In this document: positions 25,675-34,528 of the stretch, piece after piece
Numbering within the stretch: position 1 is the first letter of the stretch
Layout: each line of letters opens with the position of its first letter
Assembly: GCF_015767275.1 (NCBI RefSeq)
Contig: NZ_JADWMY010000001.1
Span: 186,001-250,000 of the forward strand
Length of the DNA: 64,000 bases
DNA from: Herbaspirillum sp. AP02
Lineage (GTDB): Bacteria; Pseudomonadota; Gammaproteobacteria; Burkholderiales; Burkholderiaceae_D
Direction of reading: 5' to 3'
Translations under genes and position numbers: made by a program
The notes under the pieces: generated by a model
Database searches by the model: none
What the model saw: only the letters and a program-made list of their open reading frames with translations
Told to the model about the DNA's origin: nothing

Positions 25675-26727
25675 TTACTTGCTGATGCCCTTGTTCCACT
25701 GTTCCAGCCAGCCGGAGCGGTGCTTGAGCAGGTCTTCCGGCTTGACGAACTTGAGCGAGGCGATATGTTCGCCGCCATAGGTATTGAATTCGGCCTTGTC
25801 CTTGGGCAGCACCACCTGGGTGTTCACGGGCGAGTCCACCAGTTCCATCGCCAGCGCGGTCTGCACGTCCTTGGAGAGCCAGAAATCCATCAGTTGATAG
25901 GCCAGGTCGGCATTCTTGGACTTGGCGACGATGCCCATCACATTCATGCCGGCGGCCTGCCCTTCGGCGGGGATGGCCCACTTCAGCGGCATGCCGGTCT
26001 TCATCAGTTGCGACCAGGTGAAGCGCGCCACCGGGGCGACCCAGATTTCATCCTGGGCAAACAGCGAGGACAACTGGGCACTGTTTTTGGTGAAGGTCAC
26101 CACGTTGTTCTTGATGGACAGGATCTTCTGCATGCCGGCGGCATAGTCGCCGCCCTTGCCGCCCCAGGCCAGATCGGCCATCTGCAGCGCCAGCGGGCCC
26201 TGCGTGGTGCTCACATCCGGCAGGGCGATGCGGCCCTTCAGTTCAGGGTTCCAGAGGTCCTTCCAGGACTTGGGGGCGGCGGTCTTGTCGCTGCGATAGA
26301 CCAGACCCACCGAGTAGATGGTGTAGCCCACGGCGTAGTTGCCACCGATGGGATTGCGGGCGAAGGGATAGATCTGGCTGTAGTTCTTCAGCTGGCTGTA
26401 GTCCAGCGGCTGCACCAAGCCCTTGCGGGCGGCTTCCAGCATGCCGAAGTCCGACAGCAGCACCAGGTCCACCACCGGGTTGTTGCGGCGGGCATCCAGC
26501 TTGGCGATGCGGTCGGCATTGTTGCCGGTCTCGACCACGATCTCGCAGCCGCATTTTTCCTTGAACGGTGCATAGACCAGCTTGTTGAACAATGGCTGCG
26601 AAATCGGGTAGGCCGATAGCACCAGGGTGCGCTTTTCCGCGTGGACCGGCGCGCTCAGCAGGGACAGGCCGAGGCCGGCAGTGACCAGGGCGGCCGAGGC
26701 ACGGGTGAAGGGGGCTTTGTTCAACAT
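25675..26727 (-). CDS. Periplasmic substrate-binding protein of the nucleoside-cluster ABC transporter
   Basis: 350 aa from ATG 26727, preceded by AAGGA. The signal peptide ends near APVHA/EK. The mature protein has the family-1/ferric-spermidine binding fold (VLSAYPISQPLFNKLVYAPFKEKCGCEIVVETGNN, DLVLLSDFGMLEAA). Two Cys close together (CGC) are at the start of the mature part. It delivers the cargo to the two permeases encoded downstream. The ligand is not decided by sequence; nucleosides are inferred from the two catabolic genes in the cluster. Confidence 0.88.
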   Translation of the reverse strand: MLNKAPFTRASAALVTAGLGLSLLSAPVHAEKRTLVLSAYPISQPLFNKLVYAPFKEKCGCEIVVETGNNADRIAKLDARRNNPVVDLVLLSDFGMLEAARKGLVQPLDYSQLKNYSQIYPFARNPIGGNYAVGYTIYSVGLVYRSDKTAAPKSWKDLWNPELKGRIALPDVSTTQGPLALQMADLAWGGKGGDYAAGMQKILSIKNNVVTFTKNSAQLSSLFAQDEIWVAPVARFTWSQLMKTGMPLKWAIPAEGQAAGMNVMGIVAKSKNADLAYQLMDFWLSKDVQTALAMELVDSPVNTQVVLPKDKAEFNTYGGEHIASLKFVKPEDLLKHRSGWLEQWNKGISK

Positions 26728-26762
26728 GACTATCCTTGAAACCGACAAAAGACTTGTATTGT

Positions 26763-26797
26763 AGGCCCGACCGCCGCGGGAGCCAGCGGCCAGGCCT
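26763..26797 (-). terminator. Hairpin between porin and binding-protein genes
   Basis: On the leftward transcript AGGCC and GCCGC pair with GCGGC and GGCCT within 35 nt. Only a distant TCTTTT follows, so it is either a weak terminator or an RNA processing/stability element that separates expression of the porin and the transporter genes. Confidence 0.35.
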
Positions 26798-26808
26798 GGG
26801 GAGAACGA

Positions 26809-27927
26809 TCAGAAGACGTGACGTACGCCCAGCATCAGCACCGCCTGCTTCTTGTCACTGGAGGACGGGAAGCCGAAGATGGTGGCCTTGGTGGCATCGC
26901 CAGCGGCCATCTGGTAGCTGTAGGTGATGGCCACGTCGGTGCGCTTGGACAGGAAGTAGTCCGCCTGGAAGTTGACCTGGTGCCACTTGGGGTTGGTGTT
27001 GATGGTGTCGTACTTGCCGGTCGTATAGAAGTAGGACGCGCCCAGGTTCAGTTGCGGCGTGTAGTGGTGCACCAGGTTGATGTCCACGTTCTGCAGGGTC
27101 AGCTTGGTGTTGTCCAGGTATTCATACTTGACGTTGCTGTACATCGCGCCGAAATCGGTATTGCCCACGATGTAGAAGCCACCGGTACCGGCGATGCGCT
27201 GGCGGCGCACGCCGGCCGAGCTGTTGACCGCGCTCTTGTTGAAGATCAGCAGCGAGCTGGCGTAGTCGTTGCCCATGGCGCCGTCCGGGCTCTTGCTGCT
27301 GTTGGGCTGGTCCATCTGGGTGTAGGCCACGGCCCAGCGGAAGTTGCCGCCCTTGTAGCCGGAACCGATGCTCATGACGCGGTTCACGGCGGCGTCGCCG
27401 GCCGCTTCGCCGAAGCCATAGACGGCGGTGACGTTGAAGTTGTTGAAGCTGGGGCTGACGTACTTGACCGAATTCTGCACGCGCAGGTTGTTGTAGCCGT
27501 TGTCGTTGTCACCGATGTGTACGCCGTTGCTGGCGATGACCACGGGGCCCAGGTAGTCCTTGACGGCTTCATACTGGCGGCCCAGGGTCACGGTGCCCAT
27601 GCTGTTGGAGGACAGACCGACCCACGACTGGCGACCGAACAGACGACCGTTCTGGGCGGTGCCGCCGGTCATCATGTTGAAGCCGTTTTCCAGGTTGAAG
27701 ATGGCCTTGTTGCCGCCGCCCAGGTCTTCCTGGCCACGGAAACCGATGCGCGGGTTCTGGTTGGTGCCGGACAGCGCCTCGAAGTTGTGCGGACCGCCCT
27801 GATTGCTGAGGTAGCCCACGCCACCCGAAATCAGGCCGTAGATCTCGACCTTGCTTTGTGCTTGCGCCTGTGCGCCTGCCAGCGCTGCCGGAATAGCCAG
27901 TGCGCCGATCATCCAGTGTTTTTTCAT
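26809..27927 (-). CDS. General outer-membrane porin (Gram-negative porin family)
   Basis: 372 aa from ATG 27927. The signal peptide is MKKHWMIGALAIPAALAGAQAQA. The mature protein starts QSKVEIYGLISGGVGYLSN, the usual opening of Burkholderiales trimeric porins, contains the FRGQEDLGGGNKAIFNLENGF segment and ends in Phe (RHVF), the outer-membrane targeting residue. It forms a diffusion channel. The 81-bp gap to the binding-protein gene and the divergent LysR gene suggest that it could be co-regulated with the nucleoside importer. Confidence 0.93.
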   Translation of the reverse strand: MKKHWMIGALAIPAALAGAQAQAQSKVEIYGLISGGVGYLSNQGGPHNFEALSGTNQNPRIGFRGQEDLGGGNKAIFNLENGFNMMTGGTAQNGRLFGRQSWVGLSSNSMGTVTLGRQYEAVKDYLGPVVIASNGVHIGDNDNGYNNLRVQNSVKYVSPSFNNFNVTAVYGFGEAAGDAAVNRVMSIGSGYKGGNFRWAVAYTQMDQPNSSKSPDGAMGNDYASSLLIFNKSAVNSSAGVRRQRIAGTGGFYIVGNTDFGAMYSNVKYEYLDNTKLTLQNVDINLVHHYTPQLNLGASYFYTTGKYDTINTNPKWHQVNFQADYFLSKRTDVAITYSYQMAAGDATKATIFGFPSSSDKKQAVLMLGVRHVF

Positions 27928-28035
27928 TCCTGCCCCTGTGGTGAGTCTGATGAGGTCTTGCGACCGTTCTTTTTGGTGGTACTGCGAACGGTGTGGAGGA
28001 TAGGACAAGTGCTTAAATAATATAATTTGTTTATA

Positions 28036-28051
28036 TTTATAATTTCATAAA
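28036..28051. promoter_or_regulatory. AT-rich dyad in the porin/LysR divergent region
   Basis: TTTAT (28036-28040) and ATAAA (28047-28051) form an interrupted dyad inside a strongly AT-rich stretch (about 28013-28065), in contrast with its GC-rich surroundings. It is about 50 bp before the LysR start and 109 bp before the porin start. This fits a LysR-type operator near divergent promoters. No motif is specific enough to prove it. Confidence 0.4.
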
Positions 28052-28101
28052 CTGGATTTATAACCGAGACGGTTTTCCTGCCCTGTCTTTTTGGCAATGC
28101 C

Positions 28102-29028
28102 ATGATCAAATTGAATCAGAAAGTCACCCTTCGTCACCTGCAGGCGCTGGTCACGCTGGCCGACACCAACAGTTTCAGCCGCGCCGCCGATGCACTCGCG
28201 GTGACCCAGCCGGCCCTGTCGGCGTCCATCAAGCAGCTCGAAAACCAGCTTGGGACGCGGCTTTTCGACCGGACCACGCACCAGATCAGCCTCACCGCGC
28301 AAGGGGCCGTGGTGCTGGAATACGCGCGTCACCTGCTCAATACGGCCAGCAATATCTTCGATGATATCGAGCATGCCATCGGCACCGGACGGCACCGCAT
28401 CCGGGTCGGCGCCATCCCTTCAGCGGTCACGCTGACGGCGGCGGTGATCGCCCGTTACAACCAGGCGCACGACGAGCATGTGGAAATCCTGCTACAGGAC
28501 ATGCCCAACGACGCCCTGCTGGACGCCTTGCACTCGGGCAAGCTGGACTTCTGCGTGGGCATCAAGCCACCCGATTCGCTGTCTTCCCAGACGCTGGAAA
28601 CGGTGACCCTGTTCGAGGATGAGCTGGTCCTGATCGTCTCCCGCCACCATGCCCTGGCCGGGGCCAAGGAAGTGCAGTGGCGGCAGATGGCCGGCGAGGA
28701 GATCGTGCTGTTCACCCAGGGCAGCGTGTGGGAATTCGCCTCGGCAGCGCTGATGCAGCATGGACTGGCGTCCTCGCGGCGCTATCAGGTGGTGCATAGC
28801 GAATCGCTGTACGGGGTGGTACGGGCCGGCATTGCCATCGGCATCATGCCCAGCCTCTACACCACCTACCTGCGCGACGACAGCCTGCACGTGGCGCCGC
28901 TACGGCAACCGACCTTGAAGCGCAAGATCGTGCTCATGCGGCGCAACGAGATCAGTCGCAGCGACTGGACCGACCATTGCTTCCGTGAACTGCGCAGTGA
29001 CCTGAAGCAGGCCAATCACTGGTTCTGA
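28102..29028 (+). CDS. LysR-family transcriptional regulator
   Basis: 308 aa. The N-terminal winged helix (about 8-66; FSRAADALAVTQPALSASIKQLENQLGTRLFDR) is followed by the LysR effector domain (about 95-300). It is divergent from the porin/nucleoside importer genes with an AT-rich dyad between them, so it probably controls them and itself. The effector is unknown. It ends 11 bp from the convergent pentahaem cytochrome gene. Confidence 0.93.
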   Translation: MIKLNQKVTLRHLQALVTLADTNSFSRAADALAVTQPALSASIKQLENQLGTRLFDRTTHQISLTAQGAVVLEYARHLLNTASNIFDDIEHAIGTGRHRIRVGAIPSAVTLTAAVIARYNQAHDEHVEILLQDMPNDALLDALHSGKLDFCVGIKPPDSLSSQTLETVTLFEDELVLIVSRHHALAGAKEVQWRQMAGEEIVLFTQGSVWEFASAALMQHGLASSRRYQVVHSESLYGVVRAGIAIGIMPSLYTTYLRDDSLHVAPLRQPTLKRKIVLMRRNEISRSDWTDHCFRELRSDLKQANHWF

Positions 29029-29039
29029 GCAACTACGGC

Positions 29040-31193
29040 TCAGTAACGCGCGTCCGCGGGCTTCTTGTCGCGGGGCCAGTCGTTGACCTTGGGTGCGAAG
29101 TCCGGACGCGGCTGGTGCGTGAAATATTCGGCCACATCCAGGGCCTCCTGATCGGACAGGCCTCCTTGACCAAGCGGAAAGCGGTCGTGCAAGGCGATCG
29201 GCATGTTGCGCTTGACGAAGGCTGCCGCAGTGTAGGTGCGCGCCATGCCGGCACCGATATTGAACGAGGCATCGCCCCACAGCGGTGGGTAGACCCACTG
29301 GCTGGCCTGATTCTTGACCCCTTGGCCCTGTTCACCATGGCACAGTGCACACTGCGCGGTATAGACACGCTGGCCGTTGACCGGATCAGGCTTGAGCTGG
29401 GGATCGATCTTGCCCACGCCACGGCCTGCGACCTTGTCCTCGGTTCGGGTATCGCGCCGCATCCAGTCGATGTAGGCCAGCATGGCCTTCATGTCTTCCG
29501 ATCCCGGCGGCAGCGGCTTGCCGTTCATGGAGCGCTGGAAGCATCCGTTGATACGATCTTCCAGCGTAATGAGACGCCCGGCGCGCGCGGCATAGCTGGG
29601 GAAGAAAGCCGAGACGCCCACGTACGGCGAACCGTCGGCCACGGTGCCTGCATTGAGGTGGCAACTGGCGCAATTGAGTGCATTGCCGACGTGGCCGGGC
29701 AGCATGCGGCTGGTCTCGATGTTCAGGCGCGCACCACGGGTCAGCTGGGAGGCGTTCTTTTCGCCGAGCATGTCGGCCAGGCGCGGTGTGACGAAGGTCG
29801 CGACTTTGGCCTTGTCCATGCCGATGCTTTCACTCAACTGGGCGCGCATGCGGCGCACCATCGTTTCACTGATGTCGCCCTTGGTGGAGCCGCCCCAACT
29901 GGTGCGGGCGAAGTTGAGGATCTCGGCGATCTCGTGGTCGTTCAGTGCGGCGAACGAGGGCATGGTCATCACCCGCGACTGCGCCTGGGTGCGAGCCGAG
30001 CGCCAGCCGGTGAGCATGATGTGGATCAGCGAGGAAGGGTCTGCCGAGTGCAGCGCAGGATTGTGGGCCAGGGTCGGGAACACGTCCTTCACTCCGGCCC
30101 CGTCCGGCCGATGGCAGTCGGCGCAGAACTGCACGTAGCCCAGGCCACCTCGGCTGCCGTAGAGTTTGTCAGGCGATGGAGCGAGGGCGGGCGAGGTCGG
30201 CATCTGCATGGGCAAATCGCCGGGTGCAGGCTGCAGAGAGGCCAGATAGATCCCGATGGACTGCAGGTCGTCGTCGCTGAGGTACTGGGTGCTGTGCTGG
30301 ACCACCTCCACCATATTGCCGGCCACGCTGCCGAAGCGGTTGCTGCCTGTCTTGAGCAAGCGGGCCACATCATCCGGCTTCCATAGGCCGCGCAGGCTCA
30401 GGGCACGCCAGTTTTCCACGGTTTCACCACCCAGGAAAAACTGGCCGTTTCGGCCACCGTCGCTCATGGCCTTTTCCTGGAAGCCGATGCCGCGTGGCGT
30501 ATGGCAGGCACCGCAATGGCCCAGCCCCTGGACGATGTAGGCACCCCGGTTCCACTGGTTCGACTGCGACAGATCCGGCTGGAACGGAGTGCGGTCGAGG
30601 AAGGCCATGTTCCATAAGGCCATGCCCCAGCGCTGGTTGAACGGGAAGGACATGCCCAATGCCTGGTTGGTCTGTTGCACCGTTTTCACCCCCTGCATCA
30701 GGTAGGTGTAGAGCGCGCGCATATCCTCCTCTGTCATCTTGGCATACGACGGATAGGGCATGGCCGGGTAGAGATGATGGCCATCGGCGGCGACACCTTC
30801 GCGCATGACACGGTCGAACTGGGCGAAGCTGTAGTTGCCGATGCCGGTCGCGCGATCCGGCGTGATATTGGTGGAATACAATTTGCCGAAGGGCGTGTCC
30901 AACGGCTGCCCGCCAGCCATCGGCTTGCTCTTGTCTTGGGTATGGCAGGCTACGCAGTCACCCAGGCGTGCGATATAGCGTCCGCGCATTATCTGTTGCC
31001 GGGTACCTGCATCCTGTGTGGCGCTGAAGTCGGCGGGCAAATCGTCGATGACGTCGCCCGACGGTGGCGCAGAGGGCGGCAATGAAGTCGCTGCGACTGG
31101 CCGCAACGTGGCTGTGACAGACAGGCAGAGCAACAGCAGGCCTGCCGGCACGGACAGGGCAAGGCGGCGGAAGGGGGTGGACGGTAGCTGCAT
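29040..31193 (-). CDS. Pentahaem c-type cytochrome: alcohol-dehydrogenase-type triheme half fused to TsdA-like diheme half
   Basis: 717 aa with an N-terminal signal/anchor (about 10-36). Five CxxCH haem sites: CVACH (C80), CGACH (C227), CADCH (C357), CASCH (C508) and CALCH (C615). The first three, with PFGKLYSTNITPD, resemble the triheme subunit of membrane alcohol/gluconate dehydrogenases (about 65-430). The rest (470-715) resembles diheme thiosulfate dehydrogenase TsdA: NALNCASCHLNAG, YVGVSAFFPSYAAR, and LEDRINGCFQRSMNGKPL, whose C551 is a candidate axial haem ligand. Each half is near full family length, so it looks like a true fusion. It is periplasmic. No dehydrogenase catalytic subunit is adjacent. 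Thiosulfate oxidation, tetrathionate reduction or electron relay are all possible. Confidence 0.82.
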   Translation of the reverse strand: MQLPSTPFRRLALSVPAGLLLLCLSVTATLRPVAATSLPPSAPPSGDVIDDLPADFSATQDAGTRQQIMRGRYIARLGDCVACHTQDKSKPMAGGQPLDTPFGKLYSTNITPDRATGIGNYSFAQFDRVMREGVAADGHHLYPAMPYPSYAKMTEEDMRALYTYLMQGVKTVQQTNQALGMSFPFNQRWGMALWNMAFLDRTPFQPDLSQSNQWNRGAYIVQGLGHCGACHTPRGIGFQEKAMSDGGRNGQFFLGGETVENWRALSLRGLWKPDDVARLLKTGSNRFGSVAGNMVEVVQHSTQYLSDDDLQSIGIYLASLQPAPGDLPMQMPTSPALAPSPDKLYGSRGGLGYVQFCADCHRPDGAGVKDVFPTLAHNPALHSADPSSLIHIMLTGWRSARTQAQSRVMTMPSFAALNDHEIAEILNFARTSWGGSTKGDISETMVRRMRAQLSESIGMDKAKVATFVTPRLADMLGEKNASQLTRGARLNIETSRMLPGHVGNALNCASCHLNAGTVADGSPYVGVSAFFPSYAARAGRLITLEDRINGCFQRSMNGKPLPPGSEDMKAMLAYIDWMRRDTRTEDKVAGRGVGKIDPQLKPDPVNGQRVYTAQCALCHGEQGQGVKNQASQWVYPPLWGDASFNIGAGMARTYTAAAFVKRNMPIALHDRFPLGQGGLSDQEALDVAEYFTHQPRPDFAPKVNDWPRDKKPADARY

Positions 31194-31352
31194 GATCGTG
31201 GCTCGCTGGGTTCAGATGGTCTCGAGCAATATTTAACGCCCGTCCCGTCCCAACGATGCGGCGGTGATCCCAACCGCCTTGATATGCCGCAAACAGTGGT
31301 AGTGATGCGCCGTTGCGGGTTTTGCCAGATCGCACAATAACGCATGCCAAAA

Positions 31353-31393
31353 GAAACACCGTCCGGTACTTGAACTGCACCGGACGGCGTTTC
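31353..31393 (-). terminator. Rho-independent terminator of the cytochrome b561 transcript
   Basis: GAAACACCGTCCGGT (31353-31367) pairs with ACCGGACGGCGTTTC (31379-31393) with a single mismatch and an 11-nt loop. On the leftward strand the stem is followed by TCTTTT. It starts 15 bp after the end of the b561 gene. Confidence 0.8.
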
Positions 31394-31407
31394 ATTTAAA
31401 GACCGGT

Positions 31408-31968
31408 CTATTTGCCGGAAGACCGCAGCGACATGCGCTGCAGGATGGGCATGCGATCAAAGAACTGGTGCCACAGCGCCCCCAGGACATGCAGGCCCAC
31501 CAGGAAATAGACGGCATTGCCCATGAATTCATGGACTTCCTTGATCGGCCCGCGCAAGGCCATGTCCTTGGCCAGGATCATCGGCAGGGTGCTGCCGAAG
31601 AACACCACCTCGCGGCCACCGGCCTGGGTGAAGAGGATGCCGGTCACCGGCAGGCCGATCATCACCACGTACAGCAGCAGGTGGACCGCGTGTGCGCCCA
31701 GGCGTTGTAGTCGGGGCAAGGGCAGTTCGGGTGGCACGCCCAGCATCTTGCGCGCGATCAGGCGCACCACCACCAGGATCAGCACGAGCTGGCCGGCGTG
31801 CATGTGCACCGTGCGCAGCAGGTCGCGCAGGGGATCGCCCTTGGGAACGTCGTCGCGGTATTCGATGGTGGCCAGCGCCACTACGAAGAGCAGGAACATC
31901 AGCCAGTGCAGAGCGGCCGAGAGCGGGTGATAGCGCGTTCGTTGCTGGGTATCGGGATATTGGTTCAT
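31408..31968 (-). CDS. Cytochrome b561
   Basis: 186 aa from ATG 31968, preceded by AAGGAGC. Four membrane segments with conserved His (HPLSAALHWLMF, RTVHMHAGQLVL, HAVHLLLYVVMI, HEFMGNAVYFLVGLHVLGALWHQFF) are typical of the bacterial di-haem b561 family, which moves electrons from quinol to periplasmic or superoxide partners. It is 68 bp downstream of the histidine kinase gene on the same strand, so is probably co-transcribed with it. The frame is open further upstream, but that part overlaps the kinase gene. Confidence 0.9.
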   Translation of the reverse strand: MNQYPDTQQRTRYHPLSAALHWLMFLLFVVALATIEYRDDVPKGDPLRDLLRTVHMHAGQLVLILVVVRLIARKMLGVPPELPLPRLQRLGAHAVHLLLYVVMIGLPVTGILFTQAGGREVVFFGSTLPMILAKDMALRGPIKEVHEFMGNAVYFLVGLHVLGALWHQFFDRMPILQRMSLRSSGK

Positions 31969-32036
31969 GCTGGCTGCTCCTTGGCTGGCGAAACCGGAAT
32001 AGTAAAGGCAGAAACTTAGTCCGGCATTAGCCTGGC

Positions 32037-33428
32037 TCAAGAAATCTTCCGGTCGGTGGAGGCCTCGGCGGCCGGAATATCCAGGATGACCCGCAGGCCC
32101 TGGCCTGTGGACGCATCGGTATGCTCCAGGCACAGGGCGATGTCCAGGCGCCCCGCGATCGATTGCACGATGGAAAGTCCCAGCCCGGAGCCGGGCGCGG
32201 CCGCCGGGTCGATGCGATAGAAGGGCTCGAACACCCGCTCCCGCTGCTCGGCGGCGATGCCCGGGCCGGTATCGCTGATTTCCAGGCGCACCTGGCCTGC
32301 CTGGGTGGCGGCCTCGCCTGCAACGGCGATGCTGATTCGCCCGCCAGGCGGGGTATAGCGCACCGCATTGTCGATCAGGTTGTTCAACAGCAAGCCCAGT
32401 TCCAGCGGGTTGGAGCAGACCTCGACCTCCAGGCCGCCATCCACGCCGAGATCGATATTCTTTTGTTGCGCCAGCGGCAACAGGTCTTCCAGCACCGGTC
32501 GCACTGCCTCGCGCAAGACGAAACGGCGACACTGCGAGGAATGGGCAGACTCGCCGGACTCGCCGCCCTGGGCGCGTGCCAGGGCCAGCATCTGCGCCAC
32601 CAGCGCCTTGCTGCGTTCGATGCCGCTGCCCAGGCGCTGCAAGCGTTCGCGGGCGGTGTCGGACATCTCGCTCTGCTGCAGCCGCTCGGCCTGCAATGAC
32701 AAGGCTGCCAGCGGGGTACGCAACTCATGCGCGGCATCGGCCACGAAACGCCGCTGGCTGCGCATGGCGCCTTGGACCCGGGCCAGCAGGCGGTTGATGG
32801 CTTCGACGAAGGGAAGGATTTCGGTGGGCAGGGCGGTCGTGGCGATGGGTTCCAGCTGATCATCGCGGCGCTGGTCGATGTCCCGGCGCAGGCTCTGCAG
32901 CGGGGCAAACAGCTTGCCGATGATGCGTTGCAGGGCCAGCAGCAGGACCGGCACCAGGATCAGCACCGGGATCAGTGCGCGCCAGGCATTGCGGTAGGCG
33001 ATGTGGTCGCGGACATCGGTTTCCTGCGACAGGGCGATGCGCCGCCCCGACGCCAGCGCTTGCACGTAGACCCGGAAGTTCTCGTGATGCATGAAGACGG
33101 TCTGCAGACCGTCATGCAGGTCCGCCGGCAGCGGCAAGGGGGGCTGCCCATGCTCGGCCCCGGCCGTCGTCTCTTCCGGTGAGGCTAGCCATTGCACGGC
33201 GATGCGCGATTCGTGATCGCCACCGGGATAGCGGCCCACGGCACCGACCTCGGGCAATGTGCCGCCCATGCGGGCGATCAGGGCGCCCACCTGGCGCAAC
33301 ATGTCATCCTGCATGCGGATCGAATCGCGATAGGCACTGATGAAGCCGAAGCAACCCGCGCCCACCGCCACCAGCAGGATGGTCGCGGTCAGCGCCAGCG
33401 ACAGGCGCGCCTGCAGGGAGCGGCTCAT
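32037..33428 (-). CDS. Membrane sensor histidine kinase (QseC/PmrB-like)
   Basis: 463 aa from ATG 33428, which overlaps the regulator stop in an ATGA. Membrane helix 1 (about 8-30), a periplasmic region of about 130 aa, membrane helix 2 (ALIPVLILVPVLLLAL), HAMP-like linker, HisKA with the phospho-His in RFVADAAHELRTPLAAL, and HATPase (LLNNLIDNAVRYTP, DTGPGI, GSGLGLSIV). It pairs with the OmpR-type regulator encoded upstream. QseC/PmrB similarity is at the architecture level, and the signal is unknown. Confidence 0.92.
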   Translation of the reverse strand: MSRSLQARLSLALTATILLVAVGAGCFGFISAYRDSIRMQDDMLRQVGALIARMGGTLPEVGAVGRYPGGDHESRIAVQWLASPEETTAGAEHGQPPLPLPADLHDGLQTVFMHHENFRVYVQALASGRRIALSQETDVRDHIAYRNAWRALIPVLILVPVLLLALQRIIGKLFAPLQSLRRDIDQRRDDQLEPIATTALPTEILPFVEAINRLLARVQGAMRSQRRFVADAAHELRTPLAALSLQAERLQQSEMSDTARERLQRLGSGIERSKALVAQMLALARAQGGESGESAHSSQCRRFVLREAVRPVLEDLLPLAQQKNIDLGVDGGLEVEVCSNPLELGLLLNNLIDNAVRYTPPGGRISIAVAGEAATQAGQVRLEISDTGPGIAAEQRERVFEPFYRIDPAAAPGSGLGLSIVQSIAGRLDIALCLEHTDASTGQGLRVILDIPAAEASTDRKIS

Positions 33429-34123
33429 GCCGGACGCGCGACCATCCATCCCATGCCCCTGATGTTCTTGATGGCGTCCTTGTCCAGTTTCTTGCGCAAT
33501 GCATGGATCAGGAATTCGACGGCATTGCTCTCCACTTCCTCGCCCCAGCCGTAGATGCGTTCTTCCAGATCGCTGCGCGAGAGAATGGCGCCGGGGCGCT
33601 GCATCAGCGCCTGCAGCAAGGCGAACTCGCGCGCCGACAGGCTCACCGGTGGCGATTGCTGCCAGCGGGCGGTCTTGGTGCCCAGGTCCAGCTGCACGGC
33701 GCCATTGTCCAGCAGGTCGGTGGCAGCGCCCGATTTGCGCCGCATCACGGCGCGCAGACGGGCCAGCAGTTCGCCCAGGGCGAAGGGCTTGAGGACATAG
33801 TCGTCAGCCCCTGCATCGAGGCCATCGATGCGATCCTGCACGCCATCGCGGGCGGTGATGATGAGTACGGGAATGTCGCAGCCACTGCGCAACTGGCGCA
33901 GGACGTCGAGACCATCGCGACCAGGCAGGCCAAGATCGAGCAGGGCGGCCGCGTAGACCGGCTGGTGGATGGCCGACGGGGACGAGGCAGACGAGTGGGC
34001 GGAGAGTGCGGCGAGTGCAGCGGCCCCGTCACGTACCCAGTCGACCGCATACGAAGCCTCGCGCAGCGCCGCGCGGACCTCCTCGCCGATCATGATGTCG
34101 TCTTCTACCAGCAGTATTCTCAT
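33425..34123 (-). CDS. OmpR-family response regulator (QseB/PmrA-like)
   Basis: 232 aa from ATG 34123 (MRILLVEDD); an upstream ATG (34150) has no ribosome-binding site. The receiver has acidic ED/DD, the phospho-acceptor Asp in LLDLGLPG, and K in VLKPF. The C-terminal OmpR winged helix includes LSAREFALLQALMQRPGAILSRSDLEERIYGWGEEVESNAVEFLIHALRKKL (shown in part by RSDLEERIYGW). Between helix 2 and the acceptor strand an extra Ser-rich run of about 12 residues (HSSASSPSAIHQP) is present that QseB/PmrA proteins usually lack. First gene of regulator-kinase-b561. Confidence 0.92.
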   Translation of the reverse strand: MRILLVEDDIMIGEEVRAALREASYAVDWVRDGAAALAALSAHSSASSPSAIHQPVYAAALLDLGLPGRDGLDVLRQLRSGCDIPVLIITARDGVQDRIDGLDAGADDYVLKPFALGELLARLRAVMRRKSGAATDLLDNGAVQLDLGTKTARWQQSPPVSLSAREFALLQALMQRPGAILSRSDLEERIYGWGEEVESNAVEFLIHALRKKLDKDAIKNIRGMGWMVARPA

Positions 34124-34528
34124 GGCCTTGCCTGGGTGGGGCCGGGACATTGCACCGGCGGCGTTAGAGTCTACGGCAAAAGTGTGGGGGAGGAAATGCG
34201 TGGGTCGGCTCAGGTGACGGCGCGACCGGTTTCTTTTCGGTCAGACTGGGTGTCATCAGCGAAGTCCATGAGAACGCATCTCACGCCTATTCATGAAATG
34301 GGTTCTGAGCGAGCGCCCCGTCATCTTCCCCGGGCGTCAACGTCACGTGCTCCAGGCCGTTGCGTACCTCGTTGGCATTGGCCAGTCACTGCCAGAGGAG
34401 GTCCTTTTCTTCGATACCGGGACGGTCGGTGACCACGGCAGGAAACGGCATGCCCTTTCTCACATAGGCCTGCCGATCCCAGCGAGGGCAGGCAGCCACT
34501 GCGGCTGCCTGCTCTTCCGTATTTTTGC
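34124..34528. other. 405-bp intergenic region downstream of a TonB receptor gene
   Basis: It lies between the TonB receptor end (34529) and the response-regulator start. Short open frames are present but show no composition, start or homology signals of genes. The region nearest the regulator should hold its promoter, but no clear -35/-10 pair was seen. The only strong structure is the hairpin at 34488-34512. Confidence 0.5.
34488..34512 (-). terminator. Strong hairpin after the TonB receptor gene
   Basis: GCAGGCAGCC (34488-34497) and GGCTGCCTGC (34503-34512) form a perfect 10-bp stem with a 5-nt loop, 17 bp beyond the receptor stop. No T-run follows on the leftward strand, so it may act as a 3' stabiliser or a Rho-linked terminator rather than a classical one. 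Confidence 0.5.
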
